In this document: one piece after another, positions 9,212 through 17,036 of the stretch | Layout: every line of letters begins with the position of its first letter | Numbering within the stretch: the first letter of the stretch is position 1 | Source: RGIG3159 sp034927685 | GTDB lineage: Bacteria > Bacillota > Clostridia > Oscillospirales > Oscillospiraceae | Assembly (NCBI GenBank): GCA_034927685.1 | Contig: JAYFPO010000004.1 | Coordinates: 34,248 to 98,247, forward strand | Direction: 5' to 3' | DNA length: 64,000 bases | The notes under the pieces: generated by a model | Told to the model about the DNA's origin: nothing | The model's input: only the letters and a program-made list of their open reading frames with translations | The model's database searches: none | Position numbers and translations under genes: made by a program

Positions 9212-9910
9212 TTACAGTACGAAATCTTGCTTACACCGGCGATACGCGGCCATCGGGTCGCTCGCCGCTGTGATGGGACGGCCCACGACGATATAATCGG
9301 AACCGATTTTGTTTGCCTCCGCCGGCGTGGTAACGCGGACCTGGTCGCCCCGGTCGCCGTCCGCAAAGCGGACGCCGGGGGGGACCGTCAGGAACGCTCT
9401 CCCGCAGTGCTCGTGGATCAGACCGGCCTCCAGCGGCGAGCAGACGACGCCGTCCAGGCCCGCCCGCTTGGCATTTTCCGCGTAGCGCAGCACCGCGTCC
9501 CGCAGCGTCCCCGCGATACCCAGTTCCCGCTGCATCCGCTCCTCGCTGGTGGAGGTGAGCTGGGTGACCGCGATGCAGAGCGGCCTTGTTCCGTCGGGAC
9601 GGGTCAGGCCCTCCAGCGCGGCCTCCATCATGGCGACGGTCCCGGCGGCGTGCAGGTTCACCATGTCGGCCCCCAGGTCCCGCAGGACCGCCATCGATTT
9701 TTTGACGGTGTTTGGGATGTCGTGGAGCTTCAGGTCGAGAAAGATTGCGTGTCCCCGCTCCTTCAGCGCCCGAACGATGGACGGGCCCTCCGCAAAGTAC
9801 AGCTCCATACCGATCTTCAGAAATGGCCGCTCGTCGCCAAAGTTTCCTAAAAACCGCTGCGTTTCCTCTTTTCCTGCGAAGTCGCAGGCGATAATCACGT
9901 CTTTTCCCAT
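9212..9910 (-). CDS. pyrF: Orotidine 5'-phosphate decarboxylase
   Basis: This 232-residue TIM-barrel enzyme makes UMP from OMP. The active-site segment FLDLKLHDIPNT holds the conserved Asp and Lys network. VGPR-like phosphate binding appears near the C-terminus as VVGRPIT. Its start overlaps the pyrD stop by 16 bases within the pyr operon. Confidence 0.94.
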   Translation of the reverse strand: MGKDVIIACDFAGKEETQRFLGNFGDERPFLKIGMELYFAEGPSIVRALKERGHAIFLDLKLHDIPNTVKKSMAVLRDLGADMVNLHAAGTVAMMEAALEGLTRPDGTRPLCIAVTQLTSTSEERMQRELGIAGTLRDAVLRYAENAKRAGLDGVVCSPLEAGLIHEHCGRAFLTVPPGVRFADGDRGDQVRVTTPAEANKIGSDYIVVGRPITAASDPMAAYRRCKQDFVL

Positions 9911-10821
9911 GAATGCGCTCCTCCAATGATGTCGCTCAGATTTTGGATGCCCAGCCGTTCCAGGACGGCGGGCAGTTCGTTTACGATGTCGCGGCAGGCC
10001 CAGGGGTTTTGCAAGTTGGCGGCGCCCACCTGCACGGCGCTGGCCCCGGCCAGCAGCATTTCCACCGCGTCCTCGGCGGACGATACGCCGCCCATGCCGA
10101 TAATCGGAATGGTCACGGCCTCGTACACGTCAAAGACCATCCGCAGGGCAACCGGGAAAATCGCCGGGCCGGAGAGGCCGCCGGTGCGGTTGGCAAGCAG
10201 GGGCTTTCTCCGAGTCAGGTCGATCCGCATCCCCAGCAGGGTGTTGATGAGGCTGATGCCGTCGGCCCCCGCGTCCTCGCAGGCCCGCGCCACGGCGGCG
10301 ATGTCCGTCACGTTTGGCGAGAGCTTGACGAAGACCGGCTTTTTGCAGACCGCCTTCACAGCCCCTGTGACCGCCGCCGCCATGGCGGGGTCGGTGCCAA
10401 AGCTCATGCCGCCGCCGTGGACGTTCGGGCAGCTCACGTTGACCTCCAGAAGGTCGACAAGCGGCGACGCATCGGCCTTTTCGCAGCACTGCACATACTC
10501 TTCCATGGAAAAGCCGCTGATATTCGCGATGACCGTTTGCCGGTAGCAGGCGCGGAGCTTCGGCAGCTCGTCCGAGAGCACCCGGTCGATCCCCGGATTT
10601 TGGAGGCCGACGGCGTTGAGCATCCCGCCGGGAGTCTCTGCGATGCGGGGCAGCGGATTGCCGAACCGCGGCTCCCGTGTCGTGCCCTTGACGCTGATCG
10701 CCCCAAGGCAGTTGATATCGTAGAGTTCCGCGAATTCATAGCCAAAGCCGAACGTGCCGCTGGCGGGAATGATCGGATTTTGCAGGGTGATTCCCCCCAG
10801 CCGGACCTCGGTGTTTACCAT
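9895..10821 (-). CDS. pyrD: Dihydroorotate dehydrogenase B, catalytic subunit
   Basis: This 308-residue FMN enzyme oxidises dihydroorotate to orotate in the cytoplasm. It is of the NAD-linked class 1B type, since pyrK follows the same operon logic directly upstream. The NIPASGTFGFG-like start (reads PIIPASGTFGFG), the catalytic-cysteine loop VNVSCPNVHG and the C-terminal GMGGV phosphate site are visible. The start overlaps the pyrK stop by seven bases, as expected for subunits made together. Confidence 0.94.
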   Translation of the reverse strand: MVNTEVRLGGITLQNPIIPASGTFGFGYEFAELYDINCLGAISVKGTTREPRFGNPLPRIAETPGGMLNAVGLQNPGIDRVLSDELPKLRACYRQTVIANISGFSMEEYVQCCEKADASPLVDLLEVNVSCPNVHGGGMSFGTDPAMAAAVTGAVKAVCKKPVFVKLSPNVTDIAAVARACEDAGADGISLINTLLGMRIDLTRRKPLLANRTGGLSGPAIFPVALRMVFDVYEAVTIPIIGMGGVSSAEDAVEMLLAGASAVQVGAANLQNPWACRDIVNELPAVLERLGIQNLSDIIGGAHSWEKT

Positions 10822-11543
10822 AGGATCTCCTCCTTTTCGAGCACCGGACCGTCCTTGCAGATGCGCTTGCTGCCGTACTTTGTCTCGCAGGAGCAGCCCA
10901 TGCAGGCCCCGAAGCCGCAGCCCATACGGGCCTCAAAGCTGAACTGGCCCGAGGTGGGGCATTTGGCCCACACGGCCTTGAGCATCGGCTCCGGGCCGCA
11001 GGCGTAGACGTAGCTATAGGGGCGGTCCATGGCGTCCGTCACAAATCCGCGGATGCCGCAGCTGCCGTCCGCGGTCGTGACGACCATCTCCGCGCCGAGC
11101 TGCCGGAACTCGTCCTCAAAAAAGCGCTCGCGCGCCGTGTTGAAGCCCAGAATAACCGTGGGGCGCTTGCCGTCCGCCCGCAGCCGTTTGCACAGGCCGT
11201 AGAGGGGCGGCACGCCCACGCCGCCGCCGACCAAAAGCGGCGTTTCGCCGCTCTTTTCCATGTCGTAGCCGTTGCCGAGGCCCGCAAGCAGGTCGAGCGT
11301 CCGGCCCGGCTCCATGGCGCGAAGCTGGGCGGTGCCTTGCCCGACCGCCTTGCAGATCAGGGTCAGGGAACGCGCGTCCCAGTCGCAGACGGAGATGGGC
11401 CGGCGTAGGAATTTTTCCGCCAGAGCGATGTTCACGAACTGCCCCGGCGCGGTAATCGCCGAGGTGTCACCGGCAAGCCGCAGCAGAAACACGGCGTCCG
11501 TCAGCGGCCTGTTCTCGAGAATGGTAAAAATGCCTTGGTTCAT
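10815..11543 (-). CDS. pyrK: Dihydroorotate dehydrogenase electron-transfer subunit
   Basis: This 242-residue FAD and [2Fe-2S] protein passes electrons from PyrD to NAD+. The flavin-binding motif RPISVCDWD lies near the N-terminus. The iron-sulfur cysteines cluster in MGCGFGACMGCSC and a later Cys in RICKDGPV. The frame is open upstream, but a GGAGG ten bases before MNQG fixes the start. It overlaps the pyrC stop by four bases. Confidence 0.93.
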   Translation of the reverse strand: MNQGIFTILENRPLTDAVFLLRLAGDTSAITAPGQFVNIALAEKFLRRPISVCDWDARSLTLICKAVGQGTAQLRAMEPGRTLDLLAGLGNGYDMEKSGETPLLVGGGVGVPPLYGLCKRLRADGKRPTVILGFNTARERFFEDEFRQLGAEMVVTTADGSCGIRGFVTDAMDRPYSYVYACGPEPMLKAVWAKCPTSGQFSFEARMGCGFGACMGCSCETKYGSKRICKDGPVLEKEEILW

Positions 11544-12799
11544 GGCCTTGCCTCCTTCCACGCGATGCTGCCGCCGCAGACCGTCATGCGGCACCGCCCA
11601 TAGACGGTCCGTCCCGCAAAGGGCGTGGACCTGCCCATCGAGAGGAAGTCGGCGGGATTGATTTCATAGGGGGTTTCCAGATCAAACACCGTGAAGTCGG
11701 CGGGCGCGCCGGCCTCCAGCGGATTTCCAAGGGAGAAGCGCGCGCAGGGGTTTCGATGCAGCAGATCCAGAAGACGGGAAAGCGGCAGGAGCCCGGGCCG
11801 CACAAGGCCGGTATAGAGCGCCGCAAACGCAGTCTCGAGGCCGACAATGCCGTTGAGGCTTTTTTGCAGCCCGCCGGACTTCTCCTCCGCGCTGTGGGGC
11901 GCGTGGTCCGTAGCGATCATGTCGATCGTGCCGTCCAGCAGGCCGCCGAGCAGCGCCTCCCGGTCCTCCCGCGCACGGATGGGCGGATTCATCTTAAACC
12001 GTCCGTCGTCCTCGAGCATCGAGTCGTCCAGCAGCAGGTAGTGCGGCGCGGTCTCGCAGGTCACATTGACGCCCTGGGCCTTCGCTTGGCGGATCAGGCA
12101 GACGCTCTCCTTCGCGGAGATATGGCAGACGTGGTAGGCGCAGCCGGTCTCCACCGCAAGCCGGAGGTCGCGCTGAATGGGCCCCCATTCGCTCTCCGAA
12201 CAGATGCCCCTGTGGCCGTGCGCGGCGCAGTACGCACCGTCGCTGACATAACCGCCGCGCAGCAGACTGTTGTCCTCACAGTGCGCCACGATCAGCTTTC
12301 CCAGCCGCTTGGCCTCCAGCATGGCCTCGCGCATCAGGCTCTCACTCTGCACGCCGCGGCCGTCGTCGGAAAAGGCAACCACGTCCTTCGCCATGCCGGA
12401 GAGATCGGCGAGACGCCCGCCCTGCTGGTCCGCCGTGATTGCCCCGTAGGGGTGGACGCGCACGGCGGCGTCCTCCCGGATGGCCGCGAGCTCCGGCGCG
12501 AGGGTCTCCGGACTGTCCGGCACGGGTCTCAGGTTCGGCATGGCACAGATGTCGACGTAACCGCCGTGGGCGGCAGCCAGCGAGCCGGTGCGGATGGTCT
12601 CCTTATAAGAAAAGCCCGGCTCCCGCAGATGCACATGCACATCCGCGAAACCGGGGAACAGAAAACAATTTGGAAAGGAAAACACGGGCAATCCGGCGGG
12701 AACGTCGGTTCCAAGGGCGGCAATACGTCCGCCGCGAACAATCACACACTGCCGGCTTTCACCGGGAACAAGTTTTACGTCACAAACTGCAAAATCCAT
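11540..12799 (-). CDS. pyrC: Dihydroorotase
   Basis: This 419-residue zinc amidohydrolase closes carbamoyl-aspartate to dihydroorotate. The metal motif HVHLREPG is at about residue 60, with further metal ligands expected in VAHCEDN and YHVCHIS, and the catalytic aspartate in ATDHAPHS. It is the first gene of the seven-gene pyr operon and is preceded by a 112-base leader with an attenuator-like hairpin. The lengths of all seven genes are normal, so the pathway from carbamoyl phosphate to UMP is complete. carAB are not in the window. Confidence 0.95.
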   Translation of the reverse strand: MDFAVCDVKLVPGESRQCVIVRGGRIAALGTDVPAGLPVFSFPNCFLFPGFADVHVHLREPGFSYKETIRTGSLAAAHGGYVDICAMPNLRPVPDSPETLAPELAAIREDAAVRVHPYGAITADQQGGRLADLSGMAKDVVAFSDDGRGVQSESLMREAMLEAKRLGKLIVAHCEDNSLLRGGYVSDGAYCAAHGHRGICSESEWGPIQRDLRLAVETGCAYHVCHISAKESVCLIRQAKAQGVNVTCETAPHYLLLDDSMLEDDGRFKMNPPIRAREDREALLGGLLDGTIDMIATDHAPHSAEEKSGGLQKSLNGIVGLETAFAALYTGLVRPGLLPLSRLLDLLHRNPCARFSLGNPLEAGAPADFTVFDLETPYEINPADFLSMGRSTPFAGRTVYGRCRMTVCGGSIAWKEARP

Positions 12800-12821
12800 G
12801 GAACGCTCCTTATTTGCGCAG

Positions 12822-12850
12822 AAAAAAAGTCCTGCGAGCTGCGCAAGACT
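12822..12850 (-). terminator. Leader terminator (attenuator) of the pyr operon
   Basis: In the leftward RNA, AGTCTTGCG and CGCAGGACT form a 9-bp stem with a five-base loop, followed by seven T. It lies between the pyr promoter and pyrC. The 5' arm can instead pair with an earlier segment: TGCGCAAGA at 12881-12889 is exactly complementary to the bases at 12840-12848. This is the usual geometry of terminator and antiterminator. An AGAGGC..AAGAA stretch nearby resembles a degenerate PyrR box. Confidence 0.75.
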
Positions 12851-12918
12851 GCACGAACGGCCGACAGTATGTTCTTCGCCTCTTGCGCACGTCTGACCGA
12901 CGCGCTTAGATTGCTCCT

Positions 12919-12947
12919 ATTCTAGCGTTTCCGCTGGCGCTTGTCAA
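12919..12947 (-). promoter_or_regulatory. Promoter of the pyr operon
   Basis: TTGACA, 17 bases, TAGAAT on the minus strand, followed by the leader with the attenuator hairpin. Confidence 0.88.
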
Positions 12948-13038
12948 GAGGCTTTCCGGTAAAAAGGCGAAATGTTCGGCGGAACGGCGCCGCGGCGGCA
13001 GCGCTCTGTTCCCCGGACTTCGCACCCCGCATGGGAAA

Positions 13039-13067
13039 GGAGGCGCAGAGAAAATCTCCGCGCCTCC
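13039..13067 (-). terminator. Hairpin after the rubredoxin gene
   Basis: GGAGGCGC and GCGCCTCC form an inner-extended stem seven bases after the rubredoxin stop codon, followed by TTTCCC. It is probably the end of the two-gene redox operon. Confidence 0.55.
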
Positions 13068-13073
13068 CTGCGT

Positions 13074-13232
13074 TCACGCTTCTTCTTCGAACTGATCCTT
13101 GCCGACACTGCAGACCGGGCACTCGAAACTCTCGGGGACATCCGCCCATGCAGTACCCGGTGCGATGTCGAGATCCGGTGCGCCGACTTCCTCGTCGTAG
13201 ACCCAGCCACAAACCTGACAGACATACTTCAT
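13074..13232 (-). CDS. Rubredoxin
   Basis: This 52-residue iron protein carries single electrons in the cytoplasm. The two CxxC knuckles are CQVCG near the start and CPVCS near residue 38, with the aromatic and acidic residues usual between them. It starts 14 bases after the flavo-diiron gene with a GGAGG and is surely co-transcribed. The usual role of such a pair is to carry electrons from NADH or ferredoxin to the diiron protein for O2 or NO reduction. It is a separate second copy, because the neighbour already has a rubredoxin domain of its own. Confidence 0.95.
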   Translation of the reverse strand: MKYVCQVCGWVYDEEVGAPDLDIAPGTAWADVPESFECPVCSVGKDQFEEEA

Positions 13233-13246
13233 TGTTACATTCCTCC

Positions 13247-15088
13247 TTAATTCAGCGGCTCGAAATCTTCAGCGCCATGCTTGCAAACCGGACAGATGAA
13301 GTCTGCCGGCAGCGTGTCGCCCTCGTAGATATAGCCGCAGATTTTACAGATAAAGCCCTTTTTCTTCTCCGCCGTCACCGCCGGCTTCGGCTTGACGTGC
13401 GCGAAGTAGTACGCATAGGTGATCGACGGCGCGGCGCTCAGGACCCGTGCCTCTGTCACCTCCGCGAGAAACAGCGTATGCGTGCCGCAGTCGCGCGCTT
13501 CTATGACCCGGCAGGAAAAAAACGCATTGGCATATTGGCCGAGATACCGCAATCCGTTATGGCTGCGGCTCTCCTCGTCCCAACCGTCAAACTTGTCCGT
13601 GTCCCGGCCACTGTGAAAGCCGAACCGCTGGAACACCGCAAACGGCGCTTCCTCCGTCAGGACCGACACATTGAATTCCCCGGTCTTTTGAATCATATCG
13701 TGCGTATGGTTCGCCTTGTTGACCGTGATGCTCATGCGCTGCGGCGTACTGGTAAGCTGGGCCGCGGTGTTGATGATGCAGCCGTTGTCCTTTCCGTCCT
13801 TCGCCGTCAGGACAAAGAGCCCATAGGAAAGGCTGAAAAACGCTTTGTTTTCGATGGGCGCAGCGTCCGGCGCGGGAGCCGGGACGTCAGGCCGGATATC
13901 CCGGGCAATCTGATCCGCCAGGCCTTCAATGGCAGTCATCTGCTCCGCTTTGACGGAAGACTTCACCGTGATGGTCGGGGCGATGCGCTCCATGCCCGGC
14001 AGCGACAGGATCAGGTCCGCCATCAGACCGCCGCTGGTCGGCGCCCAGGAACCGTTCTCCAGAAACGCCACCTTGCGGCCTCTCAGCTTGTGGCTCTCCA
14101 GATCCCGCAGCAGCTCGTCCATGGAGATAAAAATTCCCGCGTTGTAGGTCGTGGCGGCAAAGACCAGATGGCTATATTGAAAGCAGTCTGCCAGAATATA
14201 GGAAGCAGGAATCACCGACGTGTCGAACACCTTGACCGGGACGCCTTTTTCCGCCAGCCGACAGGCCAGCAGGTTGGCGGCGTTTTCCGTGTTGCCGTAG
14301 ACCGAGGCATAGGCGATTAAGACGCCCTGCTCTTCCGGCGTGTAGGTGCTCCAGCGCTGGTACTTTTCCAGATAGTCTCCGAAGTGGCTCCGCCACACAA
14401 AGCCGTGCAGCGGACACACCATCGCCAGCTCCAGCCCCGCGGTCTTCTTCAGGATCGCCTGCACCTGGTCGCCATATTTTCCCACGATGTTCGTATAATA
14501 CCGGCGGGCCTCGTCGAGGTAGTCCCGCATGAAATCCACCTCGTCGGCGAACAGATGGCCGTTCAGCGCCCCGAAGGTGCCGAATGCGTCGGCGGAAAAC
14601 AGGATTTTGTCCGTCGCGTCATAGGTCATCATGACCTCGGGCCAGTGGACCATCGGCGCCATGAGGAACGTCAGCGTATGATGACCGGTTTCGAGCATGC
14701 CGCCTTCCTGCATAACGACGGCGCGGTCCTCCACCTCAAACCGGAAAAACTGCTTCAGCATGGTCTTGGTCATGGCGCTGCAGACGATTTTGACCTGCGG
14801 ATAGCGCAGCACCAGATCGGCGATACAGGCGGCGTGGTCCGGCTCCATGTGCTGGACAATCAGGTAGTCAAGCGTCCGGCCGGCCAGCGTGAACTCGACG
14901 TTTTCGAAGAACTTGTCCGTAACCGCGCGGTCCACGGTGTCGAAGAGAACGGTCTTGTCATCCAGCAGGAGATAGGAATTATAGGAAACGCCGTCGCGGA
15001 CGCCATAGACGCCCTCGAACATGGCCAGCCGCCGGTCATCGGCGCCGACCCAGGTGTAGTCGCGATTCACCTTTCTGACACAAAACAT
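13247..15088 (-). CDS. Four-domain flavo-diiron protein (flavodoxin, flavin reductase and rubredoxin fused)
   Basis: This 613-residue soluble enzyme should reduce O2 or NO to protect an anaerobe. The domain order is a metallo-beta-lactamase diiron core (about 1-250), a flavodoxin (about 255-395), a flavin-reductase split barrel (about 415-565) and a rubredoxin (about 570-613). The diiron ligands are visible: His80, Glu82, Asp84 and His85 in HMEPDH, a His in MVHWPEV, an Asp in FSADAFG and a His in CPLHGF. The rubredoxin cysteines are CKICG and CPVCK. Having both a flavin reductase and a rubredoxin on the diiron core suggests that one chain can take electrons directly from NAD(P)H. A free rubredoxin gene follows. 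Confidence 0.92.
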   Translation of the reverse strand: MFCVRKVNRDYTWVGADDRRLAMFEGVYGVRDGVSYNSYLLLDDKTVLFDTVDRAVTDKFFENVEFTLAGRTLDYLIVQHMEPDHAACIADLVLRYPQVKIVCSAMTKTMLKQFFRFEVEDRAVVMQEGGMLETGHHTLTFLMAPMVHWPEVMMTYDATDKILFSADAFGTFGALNGHLFADEVDFMRDYLDEARRYYTNIVGKYGDQVQAILKKTAGLELAMVCPLHGFVWRSHFGDYLEKYQRWSTYTPEEQGVLIAYASVYGNTENAANLLACRLAEKGVPVKVFDTSVIPASYILADCFQYSHLVFAATTYNAGIFISMDELLRDLESHKLRGRKVAFLENGSWAPTSGGLMADLILSLPGMERIAPTITVKSSVKAEQMTAIEGLADQIARDIRPDVPAPAPDAAPIENKAFFSLSYGLFVLTAKDGKDNGCIINTAAQLTSTPQRMSITVNKANHTHDMIQKTGEFNVSVLTEEAPFAVFQRFGFHSGRDTDKFDGWDEESRSHNGLRYLGQYANAFFSCRVIEARDCGTHTLFLAEVTEARVLSAAPSITYAYYFAHVKPKPAVTAEKKKGFICKICGYIYEGDTLPADFICPVCKHGAEDFEPLN

Positions 15089-15115
15089 TCTATACCCTCC
15101 GCATTTTCTGAAATC

Positions 15116-15128
15116 AAGAATGATTCTT
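15116..15128. promoter_or_regulatory. Palindromic operator candidate at the flavo-diiron promoter
   Basis: The perfect dyad AAGAAT-N-ATTCTT lies just after the likely transcription start of the flavo-diiron operon. Size and A/T pattern recall Fur/PerR-type boxes, but the sequence is not a standard one. Confidence 0.4.
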
Positions 15129-15140
15129 ATTTACGAACTT

Positions 15141-15169
15141 AGTATACACGTCTTTGCGCGAAAAAGCAA
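15141..15169 (-). promoter_or_regulatory. Promoter of the flavo-diiron/rubredoxin operon
   Basis: TTGCTT, 17 bases, TATACT on the minus strand, with the dyad described at 15116 immediately downstream. Confidence 0.75.
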
Positions 15170-15300
15170 GTGGCAAAAGGCTAATATTTTCTGAACTTGA
15201 AAACCGGGATTCAAGAGGCAGAATGGGCTGGAATGCGATACGCGCCCGGCCGCGAGGGCATAACAGGCGCAAACAGGGCGGTGCAGCCTTTCAATGCCGC

Positions 15301-15334
15301 AACCAGCGGGGCCTCCTAAGAGACTCCGCTGGTT
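15301..15334 (-). terminator. Hairpin after metF
   Basis: AACCAGCGG and CCGCTGGTT form a 9-bp stem right after the metF stop codon. No T-run follows, so it may protect the mRNA end rather than terminate. Confidence 0.45.
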
Positions 15335-15337
15335 CGC

Positions 15338-16258
15338 TTAAATTTGGACGCCTGCTTTTTTCAGAATGGTCGGAACGTTCTTTTCCGCCCCGATCGCCAT
15401 GATATGGACGCCGCTGCAGAGCTTCGCGTCCCGGATCTTTGCTACCAGCTCGGCGGCCATCTCGATGCCCGCCTGGGCCGGCAGACCCTTGACGCCCTTT
15501 TCCTTGCCTTCGGCCGCGGCCGCCGACAGCCGCTTGATCATGAACTCCGGCACCGCAATGCCGGGGATATTTTCGTTCATATACCGCGCCATGCCCGCAG
15601 CCTTCAGCGGGATGATGCCCGCCATGACGTGGACCTTGATGTTCGCCTTTTCGACCTCATTCATAAAGGTCTCCAGCGCCTCGATCGTGAAGAGTCCCTG
15701 CGTCTGGACATAGCGCGCGCCCGCGTCCACCTTCTTTTTGAGCTTGTTGATCTGCAAAAAGATCGGTTCGTAGACCGGCGTGACGGACGCTCCCTTGTAG
15801 AAAGTCGGCGCAGCGGTCAGCGCGTTGCCGCCGCAGTCGCAGCCGGTTTCCTCCATCTTTGTCAGCATCTTCAGAATGCCGACGGAGTCAAGGTCGAATA
15901 CGGGTTTGGAGTTCTTGCAGTCACCGATGACCGGATGGTCGCCGGTCAGGGCCAGCATTGTATCGATGCCGAACGCGGCGGCCGAGAGGAACTCGCCTAA
16001 AATCGCCATGCGGGAGCGATCCCGGCCGGTCATCTGCAGAATCGGCTCCGCCCCGGCCTGCTTCAGCGCAATGCAAAGGCCCAGCGAGGTGGCCTTCAGG
16101 CAGGCGGACTGCATGTCCGTCACGTTGATGCCGTGGACGCAGTCCTTGAGCAGGGCCGCGGTCTCGATCTGCTCGGTAAACGAGTAGCCCTTGGGCGGGG
16201 CCATTTCGGCGGTGACGGCGAACTTGCCGTGTTCCAGTGCCTGCTGCAGTTTGCTCAT
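15338..16258 (-). CDS. metF: Methylenetetrahydrofolate reductase
   Basis: This 306-residue flavoprotein reduces methylene-THF to methyl-THF, supplying methyl groups for methionine or for the methyl branch of the acetyl-CoA pathway. The barrel segments VTAEMAPPKG, LTGDHP and MAGIIPLKA are typical. The start overlaps the metV stop by four bases, and the upstream in-frame codons are inside metV. Pairing with MetV, rather than a stand-alone MetF, is the arrangement of many acetogens and other Clostridia. NADH oxidation then involves the partner or further electron carriers. Confidence 0.9.
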   Translation of the reverse strand: MSKLQQALEHGKFAVTAEMAPPKGYSFTEQIETAALLKDCVHGINVTDMQSACLKATSLGLCIALKQAGAEPILQMTGRDRSRMAILGEFLSAAAFGIDTMLALTGDHPVIGDCKNSKPVFDLDSVGILKMLTKMEETGCDCGGNALTAAPTFYKGASVTPVYEPIFLQINKLKKKVDAGARYVQTQGLFTIEALETFMNEVEKANIKVHVMAGIIPLKAAGMARYMNENIPGIAVPEFMIKRLSAAAAEGKEKGVKGLPAQAGIEMAAELVAKIRDAKLCSGVHIMAIGAEKNVPTILKKAGVQI

Positions 16259-16905
16259 CTCTTCGCCTCCCGCACGTTCACGCTGCTCGGCCAGGTGTGG
16301 TCCTGATAACCCTTGTCCTCGATTGTCTCTGTCATCTTGTCCAGTTGATTCAAATCCTTCAGCTTGTTGTAGATCAGGATCCACGCGCAATCGTTTTCAG
16401 GATTGACCTCGCATTTTCCGTTTTTCTGTCCGCCGCAGGGCCCATTGACCAGGCCCTTGGCGCACTTGGTCACAGGACAGATGCCGCCGGTCTGGCCCAG
16501 AACGCAGTCGCCGCAGGTGTGGCACATGTCATGGAAAATGCCCACGCGCTCGGTCTGGCCGACAAACAGGGTGTTGTTTGCGGGATAGACGGGAAGATTG
16601 CAGTTCTGCGCCACAGTCTGGCAGCCGGAGCCGCAGGCCATGGACACGATGGCCTCGGGCCCCGCATTCAGCGCGGCCTTGAGGTCCTTCCGGACCAGCA
16701 TCTTGTGGCAGCTCTCGTCAGGCAGAACAATGCCCACGACCTCGATGCCCTGGCTCTCCAGGTAGGCCTTCATCTCATTGCATTCCTTTTCGCCGCCGAC
16801 GGCGCAGGCACTGGCGCAGCTCTTGCAGCCGACCAGCGCAACCTTTTTGACGCCGCGGAGCATCCCCATCAGTTCTTCAATGGGTTTTTTACTGGAAACG
16901 ATCAC
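16255..16905 (-). CDS. metV: Methylene-THF reductase partner MetV
   Basis: This 216-residue cysteine-rich protein is the zinc and iron-sulfur partner of MetF in Clostridia. Visible cysteine groups are GCKSCASAC, ACGSGC, CHTCGDC and CPVTKC followed by NGPCGG. The product probably links the flavin of MetF to an electron carrier. It is the first gene of a two-gene operon with its own strong promoter and a GGAGGT site before GTG or ATG. No other acetyl-CoA pathway genes occur here. Confidence 0.88.
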   Translation of the reverse strand: MIVSSKKPIEELMGMLRGVKKVALVGCKSCASACAVGGEKECNEMKAYLESQGIEVVGIVLPDESCHKMLVRKDLKAALNAGPEAIVSMACGSGCQTVAQNCNLPVYPANNTLFVGQTERVGIFHDMCHTCGDCVLGQTGGICPVTKCAKGLVNGPCGGQKNGKCEVNPENDCAWILIYNKLKDLNQLDKMTETIEDKGYQDHTWPSSVNVREAKR

Positions 16906-16957
16906 GCGCGGTACCTCCTTATTTTTTCGAGAAAACTTCTGTTAATTTTCCAAATTC

Positions 16958-16986
16958 ATTATACAGCACCATAAGCGTTAGCGCAA
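16958..16986 (-). promoter_or_regulatory. Promoter of metV-metF
   Basis: TTGCGC, 17 bases, TATAAT on the minus strand, about 50 bases before metV. Confidence 0.8.
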
Positions 16987-16995
16987 CATTTTTTC

Positions 16996-17013
16996 GATAT
17001 CTTGCTATCGATA
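16996..17013. promoter_or_regulatory. Dyad upstream of the metV promoter
   Basis: TCGATA-N6-TATCGA lies nine bases upstream of the -35 box, a normal place for an activator or repressor site. It is also within 25 bases of the end of the yitT-like gene. Confidence 0.35.
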
Positions 17014-17036
17014 TGGTTGAAATTCCTTCATGGACC

